From an uncultured Bacteroidales bacterium (lineage in GTDB: Bacteria > Bacteroidota > Bacteroidia > Bacteroidales > F082), in assembly GCA_947303395.1 (NCBI GenBank), contig CAMYYD010000007.1, positions 1-64,000 on the forward strand: 64,000 nt of DNA, read 5' to 3'. The notes under the pieces are model-generated. The model saw only the letters and a program-made list of their open reading frames with translations, did no database searches and was not told the DNA's origin. Shown here one piece after another: positions 50,107 through 59,161 of the stretch (the first letter of the stretch is position 1; the number at the start of each line of letters is the position of its first letter). The translations under genes and the position numbers were made by a program.

Positions 50107-52026
50107 TTAATAAATTCCAAATATTTTTCTTAAAAGCCATTCAATTGTTATCAATGCTAATATGCTGAAAAACAACCATTTAAGGTTTATCAAGTCGTCG
50201 TATCTCGTCTCTTCGCGTGCGATTGATGTGATACGGCTGTCGTCTTCCAAATCTTTTATAATCTGTTGAATATCAGTGATATAATAATGTTTTCCTCCAG
50301 TCTGTGATGCCAACGAGCGCATTCGTTCGATGTTGGCTGTCAAATCCTGCGCCTCGATGCCGATTGATTCGACGGTGAAAGTGCCGTTGGCGTTGTAATC
50401 GACGCCGCCTAACGAGGTATGAGCACGGTAATTGTAAATGCCTTCTGGCAACATGCCTATGTTCAGGTTGTAATTGTTTTCGCCTTTGGTAAAAACATAT
50501 TCATATTGATTATTAATCACAATATGCAAATCCGGATCATTAATCAGTTCCCTGCTAGGATTTCGTAATTCCGCGGTCAACGTGATGTTTTCGGTGTTGA
50601 GGTAGCTGTCTTTGTGGTTGATTGTCAGTTCTTTGTCCTTTTCGGTGAGCAGATATTTCACCGTTTTACTGAAAATCTCGTTGAAGCCGTCGTTGTTTTT
50701 GTGATGGAAATATTCGTAAAGTTTCCAGCGCCAGCAGCCTGTTCCGAAGAAATAGGCGTGTTTGTTGCCATTTGAGTCCGTTGAGAAGGTGAGGAGAGGG
50801 TTCGGCGTCTCGATGTCCATGACGTTCATGAGCAGAGCGTCGTCGTGTCGACCGTTAAACATGATTTCGCAATGCGGCAATGCCAGTGGCGGATACGATT
50901 TCAATTCGTTTTTGATGTCGGATGATATCGTGAACAACCCGAAGGCGTTGTTGTATCGGCCCCTAACGTCAAGGTTGGTGTTTGCCGCACCACGGGTGAT
51001 TTTCACGATGTTATGCGATTCGTTGAATGCATCGAAATCCGACCCGATAATTGACAATATTGGTAGGGGCGAATCATCATTCGCCCGAACAAACGCATTG
51101 TGCATTATCACCAAATCATATTGTAAGGGCAAATCATTATTTGCCCCAACGTTATCATAATAAATAACATCAAATTCAAAATGATCATCCAATGCCGATT
51201 TTATTGCGGCGATATCGGGATGCGGCGCCTTTGCGAGGCAGAGAATGCGATATTTTTTGTCGGTCACGGTGATGAAAACACGGCGTGACGATTGACCGGC
51301 AATAATCTCAATATTTTTAACGCCTTCATTTTCGGAATCGATATTGAAATCAAAGGTTTTCGAGAATCTGTTAGATGTCACAGGCACAGTGACGTTCTCA
51401 ACCTCGTTGCCGTCCATTTTCACGATGACGTTCATTCCTTCGCCTTTGAAATTCTGGGCGTTGGCGGTCACACGCAACGGAAACAGCATGTTTGCCTGCA
51501 CCGTTTTGTTGTATTTCACCTCCTTAATCGTCATCGAAGGATATGCGACAGTGTCGCCGAGGGTGACGGAATATATCGGAAATGGATAACTCTCGATATT
51601 TAATTCCGGGTTAACACCTTGATTTACAATGCCATCGGAAATCAAGACGACAGAACCGACATTTTTTTTGTAATATTGACGAGAGATTGTTGAAAGTGCT
51701 TCGGAAATGTTGGTGTATTGATCACCAAAATTATAATAATCAACCTCGTATTTCTTTTCGAGCGTATTTGCAACAGAATCAACGCTTTGCGGGTATTCAA
51801 CCATCGATTCTGACTTGTCTTGTGCAAAAACGATGATAGGTTTCTCAATTTTATAGCTTTTCTGCTTAATGTAAGGGTTGATGAACAGCATCACCACGGT
51901 GGCTACGACTATGGTTCTGATGGCAAACAACAATGCAGTCAGCGGTTTGCTGTATTTCTTCGAGAAGAGATACAGCAGCGAGGCGTAAACCAAACCGATT
52001 GCCAGTGCCAATAAAATCAACCACAT
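50107..52026 (-). CDS. VWA-domain-like membrane protein
   Basis: A 639-residue protein. Two N-terminal membrane helices (about 2-20 and 28-50) lead into a periplasmic or cytoplasmic VWA-like domain. Its DxSxS metal site is DKSES (about 70-74). LISDGIVNQGVNP, then Ig-like beta domains and a CARF-unrelated middle region, follow. A final membrane helix (LKWLFFSILALITIEWLL) is near the C-terminus. This layout is common in Bacteroidota proteins related to BatA/aerotolerance operons; the function is unknown. Two palindromic elements are read in frame (VRANDDSPLP and VGANNDLPL). The start at 52026 was fixed by the -7 box at 52052-52059. Confidence 0.75.
   Translation of the reverse strand: MWLILLALAIGLVYASLLYLFSKKYSKPLTALLFAIRTIVVATVVMLFINPYIKQKSYKIEKPIIVFAQDKSESMVEYPQSVDSVANTLEKKYEVDYYNFGDQYTNISEALSTISRQYYKKNVGSVVLISDGIVNQGVNPELNIESYPFPIYSVTLGDTVAYPSMTIKEVKYNKTVQANMLFPLRVTANAQNFKGEGMNVIVKMDGNEVENVTVPVTSNRFSKTFDFNIDSENEGVKNIEIIAGQSSRRVFITVTDKKYRILCLAKAPHPDIAAIKSALDDHFEFDVIYYDNVGANNDLPLQYDLVIMHNAFVRANDDSPLPILSIIGSDFDAFNESHNIVKITRGAANTNLDVRGRYNNAFGLFTISSDIKNELKSYPPLALPHCEIMFNGRHDDALLMNVMDIETPNPLLTFSTDSNGNKHAYFFGTGCWRWKLYEYFHHKNNDGFNEIFSKTVKYLLTEKDKELTINHKDSYLNTENITLTAELRNPSRELINDPDLHIVINNQYEYVFTKGENNYNLNIGMLPEGIYNYRAHTSLGGVDYNANGTFTVESIGIEAQDLTANIERMRSLASQTGGKHYYITDIQQIIKDLEDDSRITSIAREETRYDDLINLKWLFFSILALITIEWLLRKIFGIY
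51063..51086. repeat. GGGCGAAT-type palindrome inside the VWA gene, copy a
   Basis: GTAG is followed by GGGCGAAT-CATC-ATTCGCCC. On the coding (minus) strand it encodes RANDDSPL in frame. Confidence 0.8.
51123..51147. repeat. GGGCAAAT-type palindrome inside the VWA gene, copy b
   Basis: GTAA is followed by GGGCAAAT-CATT-ATTTGCCC and a C. On the coding strand it encodes VGANNDLPL in frame, 36 bases from copy a. Confidence 0.78.
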
Positions 52027-52051
52027 ATTTCTGAAAAACGAAAAATTTTTG

Positions 52052-52079
52052 CAAAAATACAAAAAAAATAGTATTTTTG
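52052..52079. promoter_or_regulatory. Divergent -7 boxes for the VWA and GT9 genes
   Basis: TATTTTTG on the minus strand (52052-52059) and TATTTTTG on the plus strand (52072-52079), 12 bases apart. The two genes therefore start from a very short shared regulatory region. Confidence 0.55.
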
Positions 52080-52097
52080 TAGTTTGTTTTGCGTATT

Positions 52098-53084
52098 ATG
52101 AAAAAGTTTCTAGTCATCCAAACCGCATCCATTGGCGATGTTATTCTCGCGACAGCTGTTGCAGAGAAGTTGCATTCGTATTTTCCTGATAGTCAGATAG
52201 ATATGATGATTAAAAAAGGTTACGAAAGTCTTTTTGAGGATCATCCGTATTTAAATAAGGTGTACGCCTGGGATAAGAAAAATCACAAATATGGCAGCCT
52301 GTTATCGATTTGGCGTCAGGTGCGCAAGCAGCGTTACGACTTGATTGTCAACATCCAACGTTATGCCGCTACAGGATTCATCACCGCTTTTGGCAAGGCG
52401 AAGGAGACGGCAGGTTTCAACAAAAACCCGTTCAGTTGCTTCTTCACGCATAAGATTAAGCATGAGATAGGGGTGAAGGGAGTGCATGAGGTCGACAGAA
52501 ATCAGAAGCTGATTGAACATATCACCGACAATAAGGCTGTGCGTCCGGCGTTGTATCCGAGCGAGAAGGTTTTTGAAAAGGTAAAGCATTATAAAACAGA
52601 TACTTACATTTGTGTGGCACCATGTTCATTGTGGTTTACAAAACAGTTTCCGGAGGAGCGTTGGGTGCATTTCCTGAACCTAGTTCCCGATGATTTGAAG
52701 GTGTATCTTCTTGGAGGAAGAGACGACATCGCATATTGCGACCGAATCATCGCTAACGTGCCGAACAAGCAGATCGAGAGCCTTGCGGGTCAGCTAAACC
52801 TCTTGGAATCAGCGGCTTTGATGCGCGACGCGAAGATGAATTTCGTCAACGACTCTTCGCCAATGCACCTCGCCAGCTCGCAAAACGCACCGACAACGGC
52901 AATTTTCTGCTCGACAGTGGCTGATTTCGGCTTCGGTCCGCTTTCGGATGACTCCGTCGTGGTTCAGGAAAACCGTAATCTGAAATGCCGTCCATGCGGA
53001 TTGCACGGCTACAAAAAATGTCCTGAAGGTCATTTCAGATGCGCTGAATATATTGAAATTAAAGAACTTACTGATAGATTATGA
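52098..53084 (+). CDS. Glycosyltransferase family 9 (heptosyltransferase-like)
   Basis: A 328-residue GT-B glycosyltransferase. The N-terminal VIQTASIGDVILATAVAEKL and the C-terminal nucleotide-sugar region (LLGGRDDIAYCD, LAGQLNLLESAALMRDAKMNFVNDSSPMHLASSQNAPTTAIF) match GT9/ADP-heptose:LPS heptosyltransferases. It probably adds a sugar to the lipopolysaccharide core or a related surface glycan at the cytoplasmic membrane face. The start is ATG 52098 (an upstream TTG in frame is rejected). Its stop overlaps the tsaC-like start by 4 bp. Confidence 0.88.
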   Translation: MKKFLVIQTASIGDVILATAVAEKLHSYFPDSQIDMMIKKGYESLFEDHPYLNKVYAWDKKNHKYGSLLSIWRQVRKQRYDLIVNIQRYAATGFITAFGKAKETAGFNKNPFSCFFTHKIKHEIGVKGVHEVDRNQKLIEHITDNKAVRPALYPSEKVFEKVKHYKTDTYICVAPCSLWFTKQFPEERWVHFLNLVPDDLKVYLLGGRDDIAYCDRIIANVPNKQIESLAGQLNLLESAALMRDAKMNFVNDSSPMHLASSQNAPTTAIFCSTVADFGFGPLSDDSVVVQENRNLKCRPCGLHGYKKCPEGHFRCAEYIEIKELTDRL

Positions 53085-53650
53085 ACACTTTTGAACAAGA
53101 AGTCGAATTGTGTGTGAAGTTGCTTTCGGAAGGCAAGGTCTTCATTTATCCGACCGACACCATTTGGGGAATCGGCTGCGATGCCACTAATTCCAAAGCT
53201 ATCGACAAGATTTTCAAGATAAAAAACCGTCCAGCGGGCAAGGGACTGATAATTTTGGTCGACTCCGTTGAACGTCTCAAGGATTATGTCAAGAATCCGT
53301 CGCCTATTGCGGCAGATTTGATAAAGTCGGCACATAACCCGTTGAGTATCATATATAACGAGTCAAAGGGACTGGCGAAAAACCTGTCGGGTGACGGCAG
53401 CGTGTGCATTCGAGTGACGACCAATGAGTTCTGCAAGGAAGTGATAAAACGTCTTGGACATCCGATAACGTCGACGTCGGCAAACCTCAGCGGCGAGCCT
53501 TCACCGGCAAATTTTATTGACATTTCCGAAGAGATGAAAAACGCCGCAGATTACGTGGTGAGCCTCTATCATGATGAAATTGTAAAGCCGAAGGCATCGA
53601 CAATCATCAAAATAAATGACGATAACACATTTGAAGTTGTAAGATCGTAA
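53081..53650 (+). CDS. L-threonylcarbamoyladenylate synthase (Sua5/YrdC/TsaC family)
   Basis: A 189-residue protein consisting of the YrdC domain: GKVFIYPTDTIWGIGCDATN, KIFKIKNRPAGKGLIILVDS (with the KxR-x-KG substrate residues), VCIRVTTNEF and PITSTSANLSGEPSP. It makes threonylcarbamoyl-AMP for the t6A37 modification of tRNA. It lacks the extra C-terminal Sua5 domain. Translationally coupled to the GT9 gene (ATGA overlap). A perfect palindrome follows its stop. Confidence 0.92.
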   Translation: MNTFEQEVELCVKLLSEGKVFIYPTDTIWGIGCDATNSKAIDKIFKIKNRPAGKGLIILVDSVERLKDYVKNPSPIAADLIKSAHNPLSIIYNESKGLAKNLSGDGSVCIRVTTNEFCKEVIKRLGHPITSTSANLSGEPSPANFIDISEEMKNAADYVVSLYHDEIVKPKASTIIKINDDNTFEVVRS

Positions 53651-53655
53651 TGCCC

Positions 53656-53679
53656 GTATGGACAAGGCATGCCTTGTCC
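53656..53679. repeat. GGACAAGGCATGCCTTGTCC palindrome
   Basis: A perfect 20-base palindrome at 53660-53679 is preceded by GTAT, giving the same outer GTA-x-GGAC frame as the GGACAGAC type but with another core. It lies in the 52-base gap between the tsaC-like and S41 genes. Confidence 0.85.
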
Positions 53680-53702
53680 TTAAAGGATGTAAAAAAGAAA
53701 AT

Positions 53703-55292
53703 ATGAGAAAAAGTATATTAGTTATTTTATTGGCAATCAGCCAGTTGTGTTTTGCACAAAACAAAAAAGGCGCGGCGGAAACCACGCAGAAGATGGCGAC
53801 AACGATGTATCTCATCGAGAATTTTTATGTCGACAGCACCGATATGCCGAAATTGACTGAGGAAGCCATCGTCGCGATGTTGAAGAGCCTCGACCCGCAT
53901 AGCGCCTACATCGCCGCGAAAGATGTGCAGAAGGCAAACGAGGAGCTGGTTGGCAGTTTCGAAGGCATTGGCGTGACATTCCAGATTTTGCGCGACACGA
54001 TTCTTGTCGTTTCGGCAGTGCCGGGCGGTCCGTCGGAGAAGGTCGGCATCATGGCAGGCGACAGAATAGTGACCATCGATGGGGAAGACGCGTTCGGCAA
54101 AAAGGTTAATAATGAATACGTTACCAAACATCTGCGTGGCAAGAAAGGTTCAAAAGTGGTGCTTGGAATAAAACGAGGTCAAGATTCTGAACTTATTGAT
54201 TTTGAAGTTGTTAGAGATAAAATCCCGTTGAATAGCATTAACACCTATTTCATGGTTGATAAGAAAATCGGCTACATCAAACTTGACAAGTTCGCACAGC
54301 AGTCGGTGGAAGAGTTTGAGACTGCGCTCAATGCATTGAAAAAACAAGGCATGAAGTCGCTGATTTTCGATTTGAGAGGCAATTCAGGAGGCTATCTGCA
54401 GACAGCTTTCGGTTTGGGCAACGAGTTTCTTGGAAATCAGAAAACAGTAGTGTTTACTGAGGGTTTGAAGAGTCCGAAACAAGTTTTTGAGACTGACAAA
54501 AACGGCGAGTTCCGTGATGGCAGACTTGTCATCTTGATCGACGAGGGCAGCGCTTCGGCCAGCGAGATTGTTTCGGGTGCCATTCAGGATTGGGACCGTG
54601 GCGTGCTTATTGGTCGCAGATCATTCGGAAAAGGCTTGGTGCAAAGGCCTTTCAACCTTCCTGACGGCTCGCAGATTCGTCTCACCACTGCGCGTTACCA
54701 CACCCCGACGGGACGATGCATCCAGCGTTCATACGACGAGGGCTCGGAGGAGTATTTCAAGGAGATGACCAAACGTTTGGAACATGGCGAGTATTATCAT
54801 GCCGACAGCATCCATTTTCCTGATTCTCTTAAGTATTTCACGCTAAACAACCACAGGACGGTGTATGGCGGCGGAGGCATCATGCCCGACATTTTCATGC
54901 CTGCCGACACCACATATTCCACCAAACTTTTGACCAATTTGATCAGGAAAAACGTGTTCAACAGCTATTGCATCGACTATGTCTTGGCAAACAGGGAAAA
55001 GATTGACCTTGAATACACTGATTTTGCTAAGTTTAATACTAAATTCACGGTTGACGACGTTATGATAGAGGAATTCAAGAAGATGGCGGAGCAGAAGGGA
55101 GTGAAGTGGGACGATGAGCAATATGAACGTTCGGAGGCTTGGATTAAATTGAGAATCAAGGGGATGATAGCTCAGGACATATGGAATATCGACAAATATT
55201 ATCAGGTTGTGATGAGAGAAGACAAAGTGGTTCAGAAAGCAGTGGAGGTGTTGAATTACAAGAAAGAATACGATAAAATACTGGGAAAATGA
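53703..55292 (+). CDS. S41 family C-terminal processing peptidase
   Basis: A 529-residue exported protease. It has a signal peptide (about 1-19, ending CFAQ). A PDZ domain (about 75-160; EGIGVTFQILRDTILVVSAVPGGPSEKVGIMAGDRIVTIDGE) precedes the S41 core, which has DLRGNSGGYLQTA, the Ser region EGSASASEIVSGAIQD and the catalytic Lys in RSFGKGLVQ. A C-terminal helical region (about 420-529) follows. Ctp proteases degrade or trim periplasmic proteins after a C-terminal tag. The start at 53703 is the ATG before the signal peptide; the frame upstream (53658) runs through the palindrome and is rejected. Confidence 0.9.
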   Translation: MRKSILVILLAISQLCFAQNKKGAAETTQKMATTMYLIENFYVDSTDMPKLTEEAIVAMLKSLDPHSAYIAAKDVQKANEELVGSFEGIGVTFQILRDTILVVSAVPGGPSEKVGIMAGDRIVTIDGEDAFGKKVNNEYVTKHLRGKKGSKVVLGIKRGQDSELIDFEVVRDKIPLNSINTYFMVDKKIGYIKLDKFAQQSVEEFETALNALKKQGMKSLIFDLRGNSGGYLQTAFGLGNEFLGNQKTVVFTEGLKSPKQVFETDKNGEFRDGRLVILIDEGSASASEIVSGAIQDWDRGVLIGRRSFGKGLVQRPFNLPDGSQIRLTTARYHTPTGRCIQRSYDEGSEEYFKEMTKRLEHGEYYHADSIHFPDSLKYFTLNNHRTVYGGGGIMPDIFMPADTTYSTKLLTNLIRKNVFNSYCIDYVLANREKIDLEYTDFAKFNTKFTVDDVMIEEFKKMAEQKGVKWDDEQYERSEAWIKLRIKGMIAQDIWNIDKYYQVVMREDKVVQKAVEVLNYKKEYDKILGK

Positions 55293-55345
55293 CAATTTGA
55301 TTAAATTTTTTGCAAAAAAATAGATGTCAGATTGAAAATTATTTG

Positions 55346-55353
55346 TAATTTTG
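55346..55353 (+). promoter_or_regulatory. -7 promoter box for the first C25 protease gene
   Basis: TAATTTTG, 73 bases before the ATG, giving an AT-rich leader of about 67 bases. A TTTG-like -33 element is near 55331. Confidence 0.5.
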
Positions 55354-55426
55354 TAGCTTGTAAAATTTACAACTTAATCAGAAAGAAAAAGAAGAAAAAA
55401 ATTAACAACAAATTAATTTTAAGCAA

Positions 55427-58400
55427 ATGAAAAAAAATCAACTCAGAAAACTCGCAATGGCATTGGTAGTCATTATGTTTGGCTTCCAGGCTTTTGCTCA
55501 AGGTCGTATTGACCTTGCACCTAAGGGTGTGAAAGCTCCAAAGGCACAGAACGTGACTATGAGCGGTTTCTCAGCAACATTCTCATTCAACAGCATTGAG
55601 AGTGAGCTCGTTTCTACAGAGAAAGGTGATTTCTCAATCATCAGCATGGACAACTCGGTTTTCGGTGGTAATATCGGTGAGCCTGAAGTTCCAGTAAATC
55701 GTGAACTTATTGCTGTTCCATTTGGCGCAAATCCAGTTGTGACAGTTAAGAATTACACGGTTAAGGAGTACAATCTCGCTGACTATGGTATCGAGAGAAT
55801 CTATCCTCACCAGGCTTCAGTTAGCAAGAGCGAGAAAGATCCTAAGTTCGTCTACAGCGAGGCAGCTTATGCAGCTAAAGGTTTCAACGAGGAACTCCCA
55901 CTCGCAATGGTAACAGTTATGGGTCAGATGCGTGGTATCCAGATTGGTGCTTTGCAGCTCAACGCAGTGAGATACAATGCTTCAGCAAACACAATCCGTG
56001 TTTACAACGACATCGAGGTTGAAGTGACATTTGAAAACGCTGACCTTGAACTCACAGAGAAGACATTGGTCAACACTTACAGCCCTTACTTCAGAACAGT
56101 TTACGCTACATTGTTCAACGACAGAGCTATCCAGGATATTTATGATGAGCATCCAGACCTCTGGGCAGTGCCAGTAAGAGTTTTGGTTGTCGCTAACCGT
56201 ATGTTCGAAGCAGCTATGGAACCATGGATCACATGGAAGACCGAAAAAGGTTTCTACATGGATGTCAACTACACAGACGTTATCGGTACATCAGCATCAG
56301 CTATCAAGACTTTCATCACCAACAAGTATAATGAAGGTCTTGCAGCAGGTCAGACCCCAACATTTGTCATCATCATTGGTGACACCGCACAGGTCCCGGC
56401 TTCACAGACAGGTGCTTCATCACAGAAGGTAACCGACCTTTACTACTATGCAGTGGCAGGCGGTGCTAACGACTACTTCGGCGATATGTTCCACAGCCGT
56501 TTCACATGCGAAAATGTTGCTGAATTTGAAGCAGCACGTGACAAAGGTATGATGTATGAGCAGTACACAATGCCAGATCCATCATATCTCGACAATGTTC
56601 TTCTTATTGCTGGTTGGGATTCATCATGGAACCCAAGAATCGGTAAGCCAACCATCCAGTATGCAACAAACTACTACTACAACTCAACACACGGCTTTGC
56701 TAATGTTTACGAGTTCTTACAGACTCCTTACAACAACCCATACGCAAGCTTGAACACAGGTGTCAACTTTGTGAACTACACCGCTCACGGTGGTGAGACA
56801 AGCTGGTCAGACCCATCATTCTCAGTGAGCAACGCTAACTCATTGACAAACACAGACAAGTACTTCCTCGCAATGGGTAACTGCTGCTTGGCTGCTAACT
56901 GGGGTTATTCAACCAAGTGCTTAGGTGAAGCTATGATTACAGCTCCTAACAAAGGTGCTTACGCATACATCGGCTCATGCCCAAGTTCATACTGGTATGA
57001 GGACTACTACTTTGGAGTAGGTTGCACAAACGTCATGAACCAGATGCCTCCGATTGAGCAGACAACAATGGGTGTTTATGATGCAACATTCCGCGATGAC
57101 TTCAACAGCGTTTCAGCTATTCCATTCGTTGGTAACGTCGCTGTTGCTTACGGTCACGCTAACGGTTATCAGGGTAGTGTGAGCGATCAGTATTACTGGG
57201 AGTCATACCACGTCCTCGGTGATGGTACTATCTGCCCATTCCACACAAATCCTATCGAGAACACAGTTTCACACATGCCAACACTTCCTATCGGAATGGA
57301 CTTCTACACAGTTTCAGCTGATCCAGGTTCATACGTTGGTATTTCAAAGGACGGCGTCCTCTACGGCGCTGGCGAAATCGGTGAAGAAGGCACAGCCGAC
57401 ATCCCGATCACTCCTGTTACATCAGGCGGTAACGTCAAGATCGTTGTGACACATCCACAGCGTCAGCCTTACGTAGCTGAAGTTCCAGCTGCAGCAATGA
57501 CAGGCGCTTACGTAGCAGTTGACTCATATGAATTGAATGCAGATCAGGCTAACTATGGCGAGACAATCGACATGGACATCACTTTGAAGAACGTCGGTAC
57601 ATTGGCATCAGGCGCTATCACAGCTACACTCACAACAGATTGCGAATATGTCAACATTTTGAATGGTAACGGTTCAACAGCAGCTTTGGATCCAGAAGCT
57701 ATGGCAACAATTGAAGGCTATCAGTTTATTGTTGCAGAAAACGTTCCTGACAAGACAAAGGCACAGTTTGTCCTTGAAGTGACAGACGGCACAGACACAT
57801 GGAATGCTAACATCAACATTACACTCCACGCTCCAGTCGTTGTTTTCGAAGCTATCGCAAAGACAAGCAACACAGTGACACTCTCATTCAAGAACACAGG
57901 TACAGCTCCATTCTATGGCGGTGAACTTTCACTTACAAGCTGCTCACCAGACTTGGTATTTGACCCAGAGACTGTCACTTCACAAGACGCAATCGCAGGT
58001 GGTGAGACACTCGAATTGACTGCAAACTATTCAGTTAACCAAAGCGTTGAACCAGGTACAACATTCGAGGTGGCATATAGCTTCGCAACAGGTCAATTCC
58101 TCCTTGAAGACATCTTCGTAGTATCATACGGTACTATCATGGAAGACTTCGAATCAGGTGTGTTTGGTCCAGAATGGACATTGAGTTCAACCAACCCATG
58201 GGAGATCACTGCTGGTGGTAGAGGTAACTACTGCGCTAAGTCAAATAACAACGGACAGCACAGCTCATCAGGTTACATGCAGTTGTCAGTCAACGTGTTG
58301 GCAGCAGGTGAACTTTCATTCTGGTACAAAGTTTCATCAGAAAACAACTACGATAAGCTCCACTTCTACATGGACGGTCAGGAGAAGGGTGTTTGGTCAG

Positions 58401-59041
58401 GCACAGTGGCATGGACAGAGTTCACACAGGCTGTGACAGTTGGTAACCACACATTCAAGTGGGAATACACCAAGGATTCATCAGTTAGTTCAGGCGACGA
58501 CTGCGCATGGGTTGACGATATCATCTTCCCACCAACCAATGTCATCACATTCATCGATCCTGCAACTAACCTCGAGACAGTTGTTGAAGGTCACGAAGTG
58601 CACCTTACATGGACAGCATCAGCTGACGCAGTGTCATACGTTGTGAAACGTGACGGCCAGACAGTTGGTACACCAACAGAGACAGAGTTTACAGAAACTC
58701 TCGAAGAAAGCGGTAACTACATGTATTCAGTCTATGCAGTCGATGCAGAAGGTTCAATGTCAGCTCCTATTTCAATGATGGTTACTGTTAACTACGACGG
58801 TGTCATTGAAAATGAAGATGTTAAGGTTAGCGTATATCCAAACCCAGCAAACGGTGTTTTGAATGTGGTTGCTAACGCAAACAACTATGAATACCAGATG
58901 ATCAACTGCGTTGGTCAGGTTGTTCTCAGCGGCAACGCAAACGGCAGAACAGCTATCGACGTTAACGGTCTCAACGGTGTTTACTTCTTGAGAATCGTTG
59001 CTGACGGTGATGTTATCGTAAGAAAAGTCACTGTTAAGTAA
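55427..59041 (+). CDS. Gingipain-like C25 cysteine protease, T9SS-exported, first of three
   Basis: A 1204-residue secreted protease. It has a signal peptide (about 1-24), a propeptide (about 25-235) and a C25 catalytic domain (about 240-600). His454 (NYTAHGGETSW) and Cys486/Cys487 (GNCCLAANW) match the gingipain His-Cys dyad; the 33-residue spacing from His454 to Cys487 equals that of gingipain R. Ig and CARDB-like domains follow. A choice-of-anchor-J domain (about 905-1045) is next, then an FnIII-like domain (about 1055-1120). A type A T9SS sorting domain (about 1130-1204; VYPNPANGVLNV ... GVYFLRIV) ends the protein. Codon choice here (Ser TCA-rich) differs from most neighbours, consistent with high expression. 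Confidence 0.87.
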   Translation: MKKNQLRKLAMALVVIMFGFQAFAQGRIDLAPKGVKAPKAQNVTMSGFSATFSFNSIESELVSTEKGDFSIISMDNSVFGGNIGEPEVPVNRELIAVPFGANPVVTVKNYTVKEYNLADYGIERIYPHQASVSKSEKDPKFVYSEAAYAAKGFNEELPLAMVTVMGQMRGIQIGALQLNAVRYNASANTIRVYNDIEVEVTFENADLELTEKTLVNTYSPYFRTVYATLFNDRAIQDIYDEHPDLWAVPVRVLVVANRMFEAAMEPWITWKTEKGFYMDVNYTDVIGTSASAIKTFITNKYNEGLAAGQTPTFVIIIGDTAQVPASQTGASSQKVTDLYYYAVAGGANDYFGDMFHSRFTCENVAEFEAARDKGMMYEQYTMPDPSYLDNVLLIAGWDSSWNPRIGKPTIQYATNYYYNSTHGFANVYEFLQTPYNNPYASLNTGVNFVNYTAHGGETSWSDPSFSVSNANSLTNTDKYFLAMGNCCLAANWGYSTKCLGEAMITAPNKGAYAYIGSCPSSYWYEDYYFGVGCTNVMNQMPPIEQTTMGVYDATFRDDFNSVSAIPFVGNVAVAYGHANGYQGSVSDQYYWESYHVLGDGTICPFHTNPIENTVSHMPTLPIGMDFYTVSADPGSYVGISKDGVLYGAGEIGEEGTADIPITPVTSGGNVKIVVTHPQRQPYVAEVPAAAMTGAYVAVDSYELNADQANYGETIDMDITLKNVGTLASGAITATLTTDCEYVNILNGNGSTAALDPEAMATIEGYQFIVAENVPDKTKAQFVLEVTDGTDTWNANINITLHAPVVVFEAIAKTSNTVTLSFKNTGTAPFYGGELSLTSCSPDLVFDPETVTSQDAIAGGETLELTANYSVNQSVEPGTTFEVAYSFATGQFLLEDIFVVSYGTIMEDFESGVFGPEWTLSSTNPWEITAGGRGNYCAKSNNNGQHSSSGYMQLSVNVLAAGELSFWYKVSSENNYDKLHFYMDGQEKGVWSGTVAWTEFTQAVTVGNHTFKWEYTKDSSVSSGDDCAWVDDIIFPPTNVITFIDPATNLETVVEGHEVHLTWTASADAVSYVVKRDGQTVGTPTETEFTETLEESGNYMYSVYAVDAEGSMSAPISMMVTVNYDGVIENEDVKVSVYPNPANGVLNVVANANNYEYQMINCVGQVVLSGNANGRTAIDVNGLNGVYFLRIVADGDVIVRKVTVK
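58140..58550 (+). repeat. Near-identical anchor-J module shared by the first two C25 genes (copy 1)
   Basis: This part of the first gene and 61818-62215 of the second encode almost the same protein (GYMxLSVNVLAAG, FWYKVSSENNYDKLHFYMDG, EYTKDSSVSSG, CAWVDDIIFPPT), while the catalytic domains have diverged. This indicates recent duplication or gene conversion of the module. Confidence 0.8.
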
Positions 59042-59060
59042 AAGATTTTTCAAAAAAATT

Positions 59061-59090
59061 AAGGATGTCGGTTTACGGCATCCTTTTTTT
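59061..59090 (+). terminator. Terminator after the first C25 gene
   Basis: AAGGATGTC-GGTTTAC-GGCATCCTT, a 9-bp stem with one G-T pair, followed by a T-run. Confidence 0.85.
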
Positions 59091-59093
59091 TTA

Positions 59094-59101
59094 TATCTTT
59101 G
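59094..59101 (+). promoter_or_regulatory. -7 promoter box for the second C25 gene
   Basis: TATCTTTG followed by CA, directly after the T-run of the preceding terminator and 60 bases before the ATG at 59162. Confidence 0.6.
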
Positions 59102-59161
59102 CAAGCTTATTAATATAAAAGGTATAAATAGATTAAAAATTATTAAACCATTTTTATAATT

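Noticed and set aside
45349-51147. Repeats inside genes as evidence of pseudogenes
   Set aside because: Reading frames remain open on both sides and catalytic motifs of the host proteins are intact, so the genes look functional.
53658-53702. Upstream start for the S41 protease
   Set aside because: The added residues come from the perfect palindrome and would bury the signal peptide.
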